From: Calliopum simillimum
Taxonomy: Eukaryota; Arthropoda; Insecta; Diptera; Lauxaniidae
Assembly (NCBI GenBank): GCA_951812925.1
Contig: OX638368.1
Coordinates: 124,705,309 to 124,769,308 of the forward strand
Direction: 5' to 3'
DNA: 64,000 nt
Below the pieces are notes generated by a model that had not been told where the DNA came from, searched no databases, and worked only from the letters and a program-made list of their open reading frames with translations. The position numbers and the translations under genes were made by a program. Below, piece by piece: positions 24,601 through 36,826 of the stretch. Positions within the stretch are counted from its first letter, which is position 1. Each line of letters opens with the position of its first letter.

Positions 24601-26675
24601 TTGAGTCAAAACTGAAAATAGAGTTAACCAAATCCAAAATAACTAATATACATACATTTTATTACAAAATTTATTTTTTTTTTTTTTTTTTTTTTTCATG
24701 AAGATTGATGCAATCACTGGACAAAAGTATTCAGCTAAGTATATGTATGACTCCATTGTGCGTTTAGCTCATGTACTTCAAAAGCTTGGTGTCAAAAGTG
24801 GAGATGTAGTCGGTTTATGTGCCGAAAATAGCGCTGAATTTGCTATTACGTTGTTTGCTACATTTGCAGTAAATGCTACAGTTGCTCCTTTAAACGTCAC
24901 ATATTCAGAACGTAAGTTGCCCAGTATATTGAATATTAAATATTAATATCTTTATATTATTATTATGTTATTGGACTATGTATGTACGGGGCAAATTATT
25001 AGATTTTACTGTCAAAAATTGTAAAAAAATGTATCGAAACAAACATAAGTATTCAATCATCATAAAAATAACTATAGAAAAGAGTTTCTGCGTTTCTCCA
25101 AAATTAAATATGCACGTGAAATGTACATGATTTGACCCAGACCTATATACATATATTCATAATCTTATTTTTGTTTATGTAAGAAAACAATTGTTTTTTT
25201 TAGGTGAAATCGATCATGCTATAAATCTATCTAAGCCAAAAGTTATGTTTGCCTCTAAAATAACCATAGCTCGTGTAGCAAAAGTCGCAAAAGAAAACAG
25301 TTTTGTCAAAAGTTTAGTTGTTTTTGGCGCTACAAGCCCAAGCTCTGAAATTTATGCGTTCAATGACTTGATGGAAGACAAGAAAATAACATCAAGTGAT
25401 GATTTTTTACCACCGATTGCTGATAAAAATGAGGATGTAGCTTTAATTGTATGCTCTTCAGGTACTACTGGACTCCCTAAAGGAGTGCAGCTTACTCAGA
25501 ACAATATATTAGCTACAATTGATGCGCAAATGTAAAATATTTTATTTATTACGGTGTTATAAGACAAACATTAAGTTTTTACTTCCTCACAGAGAACCAA
25601 CAGCAATTGCAATGACCGACATAAATTTGCTTACTGTCATTCCTTGGTTTCACGCTTTTGGGTGTCTTACCTTAATCGCTACTGGCTGTATGGGAACGTG
25701 CCTGGTATTTTTGCCTAAGTTTGACGAAAACCTATTTCTTGGAGCAATTGAAGTAAGAATTTAAGAATACAAATTAAGTGTTTAAAACATAAACATATTA
25801 TTTTTAGAAATATAGAATTTTAATGGCTTTTATGGTGCCACCATTAATGGTGTTTTTGGCTAAGCATCCCCTTGTAGACAAATATGATTTGTCTTCACTT
25901 ATGGTTTTACTTTGCGGAGCTGCACCTTTGAGCAGAGAAACCGAAGATCAAATTAGAGACAGGTATATATATATAAGAAACCTTATGTGTACAAATTATG
26001 TTAGAAGGTAATTGTATTTACAGAATTGGAGTCCCAATTATACGTCAAGGTTATGGTCTAAGTGAGTCTACATTGAGTCTATTGGTCCAAAACGATGACC
26101 ATTGTAAACCTGGCAGTGTGGGAGAATTGAAAAGAGGAATTTATGCTAAAGTCATCGATCCTGACACTGGAAAAGTGCTTGGACCCAATCAGCGAGGTGA
26201 ATTGTGCTTTAAAGGTGACTGTATTATGAAAGGATATATTGGTGATGCCAAAAGTACACAGACTGTTATTCAAGACGGTTGGCTTCACACTGGTGATATT
26301 GGATACTATGACGATGAATTTGAATTTTTCATTGTTGACAGATTAAAAGAACTAATTAAGTACAAAGCTTTCCAAGTACCTCCAGCAGAAATAGAGGCTT
26401 TACTACTGACACATCCCAAAATCAAAGATGTAGCTGTTATCGGTAAACCAGATGAAGCAGCCGGAGAACTGCCAATGGCTTTCGTTGTTAAGCAACTTAA
26501 CGTACAGCTTAGTGAAGAAGATGTAATTGAGTTTGTGGCTAAGAATGCGTCACCAGCAAAAAAGCTTCGAGGTGGTGTGAGATTCGTCGATGACATTCCA
26601 AAAAACCCCAGTGGCAAGATATTGCGACGTCTTTTGCGGGATATGATTAACCAGAAACCAAAGTCCAAGCTATAA
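21652..26675 (+). CDS. Peroxisomal luciferase-like fatty acyl-CoA synthetase (CG6178-type)
   Basis: Member of the AMP-forming adenylate family, activating long-chain fatty acids to acyl-CoA. Exons: 21652-21780, 24704-24911, 25204-25531, 25592-25752, 25808-25962, 26024-26675. Phases join to give 544 residues. Motifs in order: SEREIDHAINLSKPKV across exons 2-3, the ATP/AMP signature SSGTTGLPKGV, IPWFHAFG, GYGLSE, HTGDIGYYDD, DRLKELIKYK and the catalytic-lysine motif PSGKILRR. The last three residues are SKL, a peroxisomal targeting signal. The length and SKL end match, from memory, Drosophila CG6178, the closest fly relative of firefly luciferase with fatty acyl-CoA synthetase activity. The 2.9-kb intron 1 hosts a mariner and a hairpin. 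Exon 2 has an unusual acceptor, a long T-run then catgaag. Confidence 0.9.
21873..22430. repeat. Hairpin in intron 1 of the acyl-CoA synthetase gene
   Basis: Two arms of about 265 bp are reverse complements around a centre near 22152. The left arm contains 'agacacgtattttaccgaat' and the right arm its complement. Non-coding; an old MITE or fold-back insertion. Confidence 0.75.
23474..24367 (-). mobile_element. Internally deleted mariner transposon
   Basis: TIRs of 31 bp with one mismatch begin ttgggtgtatgcattaattt. TA is duplicated at both flanks (23472-23473 and 24368-24369). Total 894 bp against about 1.3 kb for intact mariners. The transposase frame (24195-23575, minus) keeps the N-terminal helix-turn-helix part, then jumps within about two residues from the KERPG region to the DQLGV region. 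About 120-130 residues are lost, including the first catalytic Asp. The HDNARPH and SPDLAPSDYHLF blocks remain. A 1-nt insertion near 23597 shifts the last dozen codons. It cannot encode active transposase. Confidence 0.92.
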
Positions 26676-27501
26676 TTTCAAAAAATATTAGTGATAATAT
26701 ACATATAAATATGGGACTAAGTGCAAAATGTTTTTAGTTTTTTACGGTATTTAAATCAATTTTTTAATGCAATAAAGAGAGCTAATATGGATTTATAAAA
26801 GGTCAAAATTTTTTTATAATTCTTGCAAACCTATAAGCATGATGAATATGTTTTGTAAGATACCTCCATACTTTCCAGTGAATTTTGCCTTTCCAGAAAG
26901 ACTGTTTTTGCGATTGCATACCAAGGAGTCTGAGAAAAAATTCTCGAGAATTTATGATAAGGCCCATTTTTAATGAAAATATATTTAAAATTGAAAAGCG
27001 ACAGTGGGGGAGGAAGCGGTTAAAAAATCTTGAAACTCGTGCGACTTAGTTTATGGATGACACGTAAACTGCTTGGAATCGCTATATAATATCGGATAAA
27101 AGCACCTCCGCCCTCTAAAAAGGTCGAAAAACGGTATTTTTGAAAAAAACAACAAAATGATTTTTGAGGTTATATACAAGACGCACCAAAATGTTTTTCT
27201 CTTTTTTACTAAATGCATCGCTTAGTACTATTCTTCGTCTTCAAAATAAGCTGTGAATTTATCTTGTATAATTGTTCCTTAAAAAGATAAGACCACTTTT
27301 ACATGTATGAGTTAAAAATAGTATGCGAATTCGCATATGATTTTTCCAGACTTAATTTTTAGTTCATTGAACTTTTCACTACCACAAAATAAGTGAAAAT
27401 TTTTTCACTACCACTTAATATAATTAAGTGATAGTGCAAATTTTTTTCATTAAATTTTATTCAAAAAAAAAAAATAAAATATGTTTCGCTACCAAACTCT
27501 T
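26676..27501. other. Intergenic, repeat fragments
   Basis: Follows the acyl-CoA synthetase stop; AATAAA at about 26770 is a plausible poly(A) signal. About 27120-27340 is a half copy of family B, sharing 'aaatgcatcgctta' and the 'gaggttatatacaagacgcac' type of sequence with 58430-58520. 'tttttcactaccac' words at 27365-27450 recur at 28420-28550. Confidence 0.5.
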
Positions 27502-27801
27502 ACTGCCATACCTAAATTGGAGCGTCAGCGTTATTTTATTGTCAAAAATTTCTCATGCACATACAATTTGTATGGCGCATACCGAAATTGCCAACGCTCA
27601 ACGCTGAGCTATTCGAATTTCCAATTTTGACAAAGCGTTACGGAGTGAAATTAGCTGCAGAAAAGTAAAAAAAGAAACAACAATATGATTTTGACAAACA
27701 AATGACTTCAACGCAACGCTCTTTATTTCGGTATGGCGCTTGACGCTTTTGTGTAACGTTAAATAACGCAACGCCTGACGCTCCAATTTAGGTATGGCAG
27801 T
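27502..27801. mobile_element. MITE, about 300 bp
   Basis: TIRs start actgccatacctaaattgga on the left, with the complement at the right end. The GC-richer subterminal zone ('gcgtcagcgtt' against 'aacgcctgacgc') is also inverted. Non-coding; no definite TSD. Confidence 0.75.
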
Positions 27802-27944
27802 TACTTTTATTGAATTGAATAAATTAAACAGATGTAGCGACACCCTGTATTATAAAAACAAGTTGAAAACAAATGTAAAACAAAAGAATTACAAAAGTGT
27901 AAATCCACGTTATTCAACCTTGAATTCATATATGTATTTATAAA

Positions 27945-28053
27945 TGGGGGTTATCGTAAATCAAGATTCCCGGGGAGTTTTCTTAAACTGCAATAGAGAA
28001 TGCACGGCAGTTTGAGAAAAATCCCCGGGAATATTTATTCACGATAACCCCCA
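27945..28053. mobile_element. Compact MITE, about 110 bp
   Basis: Near-complete palindrome beginning tgggggttatcgtaaat and ending with its complement. 'attcccgggga' and 'tccccgggaat' lie inside. A partial relative is at 50750-50785. Confidence 0.7.
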
Positions 28054-31000
28054 ATATGTTATACATAAGTACCGATATACACGAAACGAAACAAGAAAAG
28101 AAATATGTAATTGAAACATGAAGTTTAATAGTTTTAAGTTAGAGTAAGCTTAGTTAGTAAGTCGAGGAATTTTACGAAGTTAACATATAAAATAAATTAA
28201 CGTAAGAAAAGGAAAAACTCGTTTTTGATTTTTTGTTTTGGACTTATGTACGTACGGTGCTGCATACAGATTTTCACTTTCATTGAATTTAAGAAACTTT
28301 AATGGAAATTTTCGTCAAAGTTTCATTAATTCATTCAATGAAATAAATATTTCCTTTCAATGTATTTAGTGATAAAATTAGATTTTTAATAGTGGTATTT
28401 TTATTGAAAATTGTTAACAAAATTTTGTGATAGTGTAAAGCTGTTCCACTACTACCTAATGCATTTTCTGAAAGTGAAATACTTTTCACTAACACAAAAT
28501 AAATTTCTTGATATTTAAAATTTTTTCACTAGCACTAAATTTAGTGAAAAATAAAATTGAATGCAAAACCCCGAAGTCTGAATTTTTCACTCCATGGTGT
28601 CAAGTTCAAATGGTCATAACTCTTTATAGAAAAATCATGCGGCGTTCATAAAAATTATTATTTTGTGTTCGTACGGACTTTATAGCGAAATGCATGTTCT
28701 ACAAAAAAGCATTAATAAAAAATTTCTACGGCACATCGTTTCGGAGGTATTTTGCAAAAACTGGTTTTTTCTGAATTTTAGGATTGTCAAAATATATCTC
28801 CTAATCTATAAGTCGTATGAAAAAAAAAAGCAATATGGGCATATCCGAAAAAAGGTCAACCAAGAGAAAAATTACAAAGTTGCCGCAAAAGCGCATTTCG
28901 CCACTAGGTGAGTGGTATTGCCCACTAAATAACTTAAGGTTTTCAATATGCTTTCTAAGGGTTCAATCCTCATTCCGAGTTTCCTTAAAATTGGTCCACC
29001 GGTATAGCCGCGGAAATGCATTTCGCCTTTAGGGGCATCGCACTGGCAGCTATATAACAAAAAGTCTTTAATAATGTTGCATTCCAAATTTCATAAAAAT
29101 CGATGCAGTGGTTGAGCTGCAACAGCGTATTTTTATCGTGGGATGCGGTGCCAGGAAAAAAATTTTACTTTTGTGTGCACTGCACTTCTTAACAATCTTT
29201 TCCACAAAAAAACCAAGCGAATATAATGTGTTTAAGTTAGTTGGAAAGGAGCTGCATCAATTTTCAATAGCATATGTATATATATAAAATAAAAATTGTA
29301 ACGTTCGCAACGTAACGTGCGCAACACACAAAAGTTAAATGTTTGCAGTTTCGATTTTCTCAAATATTCTTCATTCTTTGGAGGATTTTGCATTTTTCGT
29401 TTATACTGGAAAATTCGCAAAAAACTTTGAAAATGTACATTGATCTCCAAAACGACTTCTGTTTTTTGTAACGTGCGAACAGCACTTTATGCACGATTAT
29501 ATTCTAACTGATACAAGCTAGGAAATATTTTTAAATGCCTTCTGAAAGTTCTCTCAAAGGGTAACATACCACTGCAGGTAAATTAAGAATTTAACATTCA
29601 GAGCGCCTTCAGGATTTAAAAATATGCGTACAAATGTAACGTTCGCAACGCAGGATTAGCCCATATGTAGTTTTTAAATCAAGCAATTTCATATGAAAAC
29701 GTATTTTCTTTTTTTAGCTGCGACTCTCTATTCATAAGTCATCACAATTTAAGATTCAACACATGATTATGAACACTCATACGCCAAATGCACTATTGAC
29801 TAATTTTTGCCACAAATATAAGTCGTACGAAGGCAATATTTCTATAGGAAATTGTGTAAGCTACAAAATTGTCAATCTGAAATTTTCCTTAGAAGTAATC
29901 GTTAGCGAGTTATTTGCAAACACTGATTTTAGGCGCCATTTTTCCAAAGATACAAGGTGGCAAAATTGAAATTCGAAAAGAGCAAATCAAAATCTATATA
30001 ATAAAAATAACTCATTTTCAAAAATCCCGGAAATATTTCCAGACAAAACTACCAAAATGAACGTACAACTTGCCGTACAATAAAAGGTGATGCAATTAAT
30101 TAACGTAATGACTTTAAATAAATTTTTTTAGACAATTTAATGTTGTTACAAATAGTATTTTATTTGACTCGGAATTACACTTAAATTTTTTTCATTTAAA
30201 TTTAATTTTACTTTTTTTTTTTTTTGTTTTGCACCATAAAATACTGTTGTAAAATTTCCTAATGAGCAAAATATAAATTTATTAATTAATATAAAACTTT
30301 TTCGTTACTATTACTTTTTTTGCCCTTTATAAAGCTACTAAATATAACTATCAGATTTTACAGCTTACTAAAATGCATGAACGTATGCTTGTTACTAGCT
30401 CAATTAAAATATAATACAATGCAAAAAAACTTATGCAATTGTTTACATTCGAATTAAATATCAAGCCAACAATTTTTCTCTTGTTTTTTAATGAAGAAAT
30501 AATCAATGATCCAATTTTTAATTGACTTAAATTTAACAATAAATTTAATAACACTAAACTATATAGATTTCTTTTTTTTCTTATTCAGTTTTGTATTAAT
30601 TTCTTTTATGTATTGTTATTTTAATAAACTATTTATTTCTTTTAACATTTCTTTTCTAAAATTGTTTCTTTATGCAACATTTAGCTATGGTGTACACATT
30701 ACTCAGGTGTGAATATATTTTCTAATATATTTATGTATGTATATTTGCAATTATATATATGTAAGTACTTAGTTACAACAAATTTTTTGTTTTGTGGTTT
30801 TTATAAATAACAATATGCACATTTATTCGTATATTAATCTCATATGATTTTAATGTTATATGATAAAATTGAATTTTAGCAGCATCAACATGTTATCTAA
30901 GGTAGTGGCGAAACACAAAAGCTATCAATCATCTACAATTTTTTTTTTAAATATACAAGGAAATATGGGAACCTCTAAAATGTAGTTTCAGAAACGTTAT

Positions 31001-31299
31001 GCTTCAGAGACTGACATCTCTTGATTCTTTTAGCTTCGACTACAAGCCTGAATAAAAATTTGGTCTAAAATCTGGTTATATACCATTTAATATGAGCTTT
31101 GAATACTCAGTCGTTGCGAAAACTGTCAAATTTTATTAACAGCATATCATCGGCGTAATTCTAATACGACGTAAGTTAATGTTCTCACGAAAGCTACCTT
31201 TTATTTTTAATAGCCCATATATATTGTAAAAGCCTATTAAATTCCAGAGAGTTTAAGACTAATTAGAAAAAGATTCTACAAATAATATTGATTGGTTTT
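28054..31299. other. Intergenic, no gene seen
   Basis: AT-rich with short repeats. 'gcgcatttcgccactaggtg' and 'atgcatttcgcctttagggg' are 130 bp apart near 28890-29035. 'taacgttcgcaacg' occurs near 29298 and 29637. A family G fragment ('atcgttagcgagttatttgc') lies at about 29820-29960. No conserved coding similarity or RNA gene found. Confidence 0.5.
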
Positions 31300-31535
31300 A
31301 ACGGAAAATTAAACGTTTATTAAATATTCTTAAAAAATTAAAATTTCGAAAATTTCGATTTTATATAATATTTCCTAGACGGTTCCTTTTTCGCAAATTC
31401 AAATCAATATTATTTGTATCCCCACAAAAGAGATTCTAAAGCTTTTACCGTGTGACCCACCATTTTCATCAAAAATCTTCTTAAATGAAAAGTAATTGAA
31501 AGCACACGGATTACGGAATAGGCCTGAATATATTA
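31300..31535. repeat. Copy of repeat family D
   Basis: Matches 63030-63220 and 60848-60930: 'caatattatttgtatc', 'accgtgtgacccaccatttt' and 'aaaagtaattgaaagcacac' occur in the same order. Confidence 0.6.
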
Positions 31536-31689
31536 AAAGACTGAGCTGATAAATGAGATTAAAAGTTCATGTCACCAACTTCCTTTTATAAAAACATTTT
31601 TTTGTATTTTTTTTTTTTTCTTTTTAATGGTTGAAAACCATTCGTGTGTATTTGTTCAAATGAGTCACTCAGAAGCTAATGAAGTTAAG

Positions 31690-32520
31690 TCTAAACTAGT
31701 AAGGGTGTAACCTTTGGCCTGGCCAAAAATTAATTACCCTTCACTGCAGTATTTTTTAAATTTTACTTATATGGTGCCACGCCCTCTTGTCCGAGTTCAC
31801 TCAGTTTTTGCTCAGAGCTTGCATTCATAGTTCTTAGTGTCTGAGTGAAATTTAGTTGGATTATCTCAAAAAACGCTTTCAATATAGAGTTTTGAAGCTT
31901 TTGCTTCTGTGGGAGGTGCCACGCCTTCTTGTTGGATTCCACCCAGTTTTTGTTGAGAGCTTACATTTATAGTTCTTAGTGTCTGAGTAAAATTTGGTTG
32001 GATTATCTCAAAAAATATTTTCAGTATAGCGTTTTGAAGCTTTTGCTTGTATCGGAGGTGCCACGCTCTCTTGTCCGAGTTCGTCTTGTTTTAGCTTAGA
32101 GCGTGCATTTATAGTCTTTGGTATTTCAGTGAAATTTAGTTGGATTATCTCAAAAAACGCTTTCAGTATAACGTTTTGAAGCTTTTGCTTATATGGGAGG
32201 TGCCAAGCCCTCTTGTCGAATACTCCTAAAGTTGCATTTTGCGTGTCCGTTGACCGATTTTGCTCATTTTCAATCCCACGAGCTAGCTTTGGTGACGGAG
32301 GCAGTGTACCAAATTTCATTGAATTATCTAGTTCAGTTTTCCCAGAAAATGTATTTCCACGCACACCCAGCCAGCCAGACAGACGGACATGGCTATATCG
32401 GTTCTGGAGGTGACGCTGATCAAGAATACATATATAAGTACTTCTCTACATCTGCCACGCCTCATTCTCTGCGTTATAAACGGAAAGACAAAGTGAATAT
32501 ACCCTGGGTATAGGGTATAG
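31690..32520 (-). repeat. Repeat family A with a 142-bp tandem array (copy 3)
   Basis: Inverted relative to the other copies. The word 'ggtgcca(c/a)gc' occurs at 31773, 31915, 32057 and 32199, a constant 142-bp period. Next to the array on the high side are 'gagcaaaat' and a 'gtctgtctggctggctgg'-type stretch, then 'acccagggtatattcacttt' (minus sense). The open frames at 32008-32513 are incidental. Confidence 0.8.
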
Positions 32521-33006
32521 AAACGCAAATTTTCTTAATTTGTGTTTTTAATTAAGAAAATTTTTGTTTTTATAATAATTATTTATAAAATTCTTCTGAA
32601 ATTGTACTAAAAAAAATTCACAAGCGTTAAGAAAAAGGGCTTTTTGACTTAGAAAAAATGAAGAAACGAGTAAACCCTTTAATAATCAAAAAGAATATCA
32701 TTTATTCTACTAAAATTTGCAAAAATCAGAAAATATAAAAAAATGGACTTAACCGCATTGGCTTCTGGGCGACTCAAATAAATGATTTCGTAAGTATCAA
32801 GTACAGATTTTAATGAAAAAGGTAGATTTTCATATGTAGGTAGAAATATTATTGTGGGTGAAACCGTCAAGATATTGGAAGTACATACATGAAATGTATT
32901 TAAAATTGCATAAATACATTTGAATCTTTTTACTTAAACTTAAAGTGAGATTTTTTTTGTTTTTAAAGGCATCTACAGATAATTATTACAATTGTGTAAC
33001 AATTAA

Positions 33007-33714
33007 GGGGACATTCGCTTTTGTAATTGAAAAGAAAAACACTTTTTAAAAATTTTATTATGAAAAAACTATTATATTTACTGACAAAATTTCTTTTGGA
33101 CATTGTTAAACACTGTTTAAGAAATATGAAAAAAAAATTTTTTTTTATTTTTAGTTTCCCTTAGCTGCTGTAGGGGATGCCATCCAAAGGTTACTTTTTA
33201 AACGGTAGGAAATATTTTAGACCTCCTGTAACAGATTTTTGAAAAATTCAAAATGGATTTTATTCTTGAGACCCAAAACTATACAATAAGCCTTTAAAAT
33301 TCATACTTTTTAATATTTTGAAGTTTTTGTCTGAATATTTATGAAAAATGCGAAAAAATTGAGGGATTTAACCTCAAAAAATGCCCCGTAAAAAAAAGGG
33401 GGGCGTATTTTTTAAAACTTTCAGAGGTTTATTGTTTAATATTTTTTATGAGTAATCGAATGCTTTTTGGTTTTTTAAAATCCGTCGAGTAGATTCGGAG
33501 AAAAATTTCCTACCAGTTTGAAAAGTAACTTTTGGATGACGCCCTCTACAGCAGCCAACGGAAACTAAAAATAAAAAAAATAAAATTTTGCATATTTTTT
33601 GGACAATACTTAACAATGTTCAAAAGAAATTTTGTCAATAAATGTAATAGTTTTTTCATAATAAAATTTTTAAAAAGTGTTTTTGTGTTTTCAACTACAA
33701 AAGCGAATGCCCCC
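33007..33714. mobile_element. Fold-back element flanked by TTAA
   Basis: Arms of about 205 bp (33007-33215 and 33505-33714) are reverse complements, starting ggggacattcgcttttgta. TTAA lies immediately outside both ends (33003-33006 and 33715-33718), as for piggyBac-type insertion. The centre is non-coding. Confidence 0.7.
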
Positions 33715-33718
33715 TTAA

Positions 33719-34267
33719 CAGATTTTATTTGTACAAATTTTGAATTTGTTAACATTAAAATTTAAATATGAGTACATTATAATAATTTTTTAATGTTATT
33801 AGCAATTATACAAACGAAACTTTTGAAAAAAACCAAATCTAATCATTTTACAATGTATCATAAATCTAATTGTTTCAATCTATTTTTTTCAAAGTTTCTA
33901 CTATTTCTCAAATTTCGATGTTTAAGCCAAATCAAATTAATAGGTAATAAGAAAATTGTCCATCAGAATAGTAAAATAACATAAATAAAACTTAATAAAT
34001 ACATATGCAATGTTGTATTATCACTTTGTATTGTTTAAGTCAAAAACAATAGGCGGCTTTATGTTCATGTGTGATTGTCAATGATTTTTTTTTTTTCTTA
34101 TAAAAGAAAACTAAAACTTCGTTACTTTTAACCTATATGCGAATTTAAAATTGCGCACAATTTTCGTAATGTTTGATTGATTAAAATGAAATAGAATCCT
34201 ACTGATATATATCTCATTTCTTATTAAAAATGCAAGCTTAAGTCCAACGATACACTTTCGTTGCGGA
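33719..34267. other. Region downstream of the myosin stop codon
   Basis: No gene seen. It should contain the myosin 3' UTR on the minus strand. Minus-strand poly(A)-like words occur, but none stands out. Confidence 0.4.
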
Positions 34268-36774
34268 TCATACAATCACTTCCATCTTATTTGCTTTTCT
34301 TAAAACTTTTGGTTGCCCTCCCTGAGTAAGTTCAGACATGCCACTATATTTAAATGAAAAAATTACTGTTTGCTGACCAAAATTTGCTTCAAACCTATAA
34401 TGAAATGTTATTTTAATTTTTTTCTTGTTGTTTTTAATTACTTTTTATTGTATTTTACTTACTCTGTACTAATGTGAACTTCAGGCGGCTTTCCTGTAGC
34501 ATTTTGTATAACAAGAAACATTTTTGTTACAATTTCAATGACATGGCCTGTTTGAAAAATAAAATCACCCTTTTTTCTTCCGAAGTCGGACTGAAAGCAT
34601 AAAAATAAAAAGAGTTTAATTCTTTCCAAGATTTTGGTATAAAAAAAAGAAGAATTGTGAATCCAATGTTAATCAATGTCATCAATTAACAAGCGTAAAG
34701 CGTATAAAAACGAAATTCCCCAAGTAACACACAGTCATCTTAAGGATGAACATTCGGTGAATGTTAAAAAGTATCCAATGGGAAAAGAAGCGCTTCAAAA
34801 AGTCTACTAAAATGCTTCTTTTTCATCAATTAGCGCTTCCGTAGCGCATATTTGTAATATTGCGGTAAGCGTTCTTTCAATTAAAAAAATAAAAAAGAAA
34901 CGACCACAGGAGGATACGAACCTACCACCGTCCGTGTGATAGATAGAAACAACATATTATTTTTTTACTTACAATTACAAACTCGTTAGACCTCTTGATC
35001 ATTGACCAATATGATAAAGAGATATAAAATTTTTATATTAAGAAATTGTCTCTCCAAACAGAATTTAATATTCGAATGCTTCCTATATCCTTACAAAATC
35101 TCTGTGTAATCAGTTTCAATTCAATTCAACAAAAGTAAATAAATTAGAGATAAGAAAATAGAAAAAAAGTGAAATAAAAAATAGTTAAATAAGAAAAATT
35201 TGTAAAAAAAAAAAATAAAAAAATTACTCGCCTTACAAAAAATCATTGAGAAAGGCTTCTAAATTTCTATGCGCTTTTAAAGTGTTTTGTTTAGAAGCTC
35301 TTGAAATTTTTCTCTTTGGGTATATCATTTACTTCAAGAGAGATAGGACTAACGCTAAGGACTGATAACATGACCATTATGCTTTTCAGCTTTCACGTCC
35401 CTAAATGAAAAAACGCTTTCACGGCTAAACCACTACATTGACTTTTTTAAAATTGGGTGTACAGATAGGGCTAACGTTAAGGCATGAGAATATGACTTTT
35501 AAGTTTTTAAGTGGGCGGCGCTCACGGCATTGATTTTTGTGAATTTTGGTATAAGTAGGACGTAAAGATATCAAAAAAAGCTTTTTGTGTTTTATCGACC
35601 AAGGCAGGTTATAAAAACTTTTTGCTTTATAGTCAAACCAAAATGGTCGAATTTCGGCCACAAGGCGAACTCTAGTCTTATTAATTAGGTGGAGAAGCCA
35701 CTAAAATACGAAAATAAAAAGATTAACTTTTTTTATAATATATAAATATTTCCCTATAAACCTTAAAATTTTCATAAAATTACCTTTAACAGTCTTTAAA
35801 TAATGAATTTTTTTATTTATTTATTATTTTTTATTTATGAAGTGTGTTGAAAATGTTTATTACAAGAAAAGTAACCCTTAAAAGGAAAATTTTGAAAAAA
35901 CTATTTTATTACTCGACGTGATCTGTCCTAGTTGTGTTTGTTTTACGGTTTTTTACACTGATAATATTTTATCCAGCACAAAAGATCTTTCTAGATCGCA
36001 GTGTGAACCGTCACGCAAGAACATCGTACTTAAGCTATCTATCTATTTAGTATTACTTAAACTTACCGCTTTAACATGAAACACTGCAATGTCATCCACA
36101 TATGGGCTTAATGACATACGGTAAATCTCTGATGCTGGCACCCTATATTTTATTTGCAAAGTTCGCTGGTCCAATAACAACAACGATGATGTAGACAATA
36201 CCAGCAGTATTGGTACAAACTAAAAAATAGACAAAGTTTCATTTAATGCAAGAGTTCTTAATTTAAAATTGTAAAATAAAGAAAGAAAATTTAATAATTT
36301 TTATAGCAATAGTCCGGATTTTTTTAAGACTTTAGAAAACCCTATAATTTTTGGTTTAATTTTAATCTTTTGTTGATTTAAATAATCGAGCTTAAGGTCT
36401 TTATTTTAAATAATTTTTGTTGTTAAATGTTTCAAAGTTAAAAATATTAACTACAAAATTTAAATAGAATAAAATTATTTTAATTTAAGACGGCCCGCCA
36501 AAAAACATTAAAGCCTAAATACCCAAATCAACAATTATTATATCAATAAATGTCGAATAAAATAAGAAAATTTATTTTAATCTTTTGTTTTTAAAATGTT
36601 AAATGCATACCTTTCCACTTGAACGTGTTATTTTGTTGATTATGTCAGCAAACACAACGTATTGATCATTTGTTTCAGCGCATACTTTTTTCCATTGTTG
36701 ATTATGACGCAGGCGAACATAGTCACCAACAAAAGGATGTCCAACACTAGTAAATTATAGTGTTGAGTGATTAC

Positions 36775-36826
<52 letters not shown>

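Noticed and set aside
31770..32210. Regular repeats as a CRISPR array
   Set aside because: The 142-bp units are contiguous tandem repeats without spacers, in a eukaryotic genome.
34915..34950. tRNA or SINE B-box-like sequence on the minus strand
   Set aside because: 'ggttcgtatcc' resembles a B box, but no A box or cloverleaf can be drawn around it.
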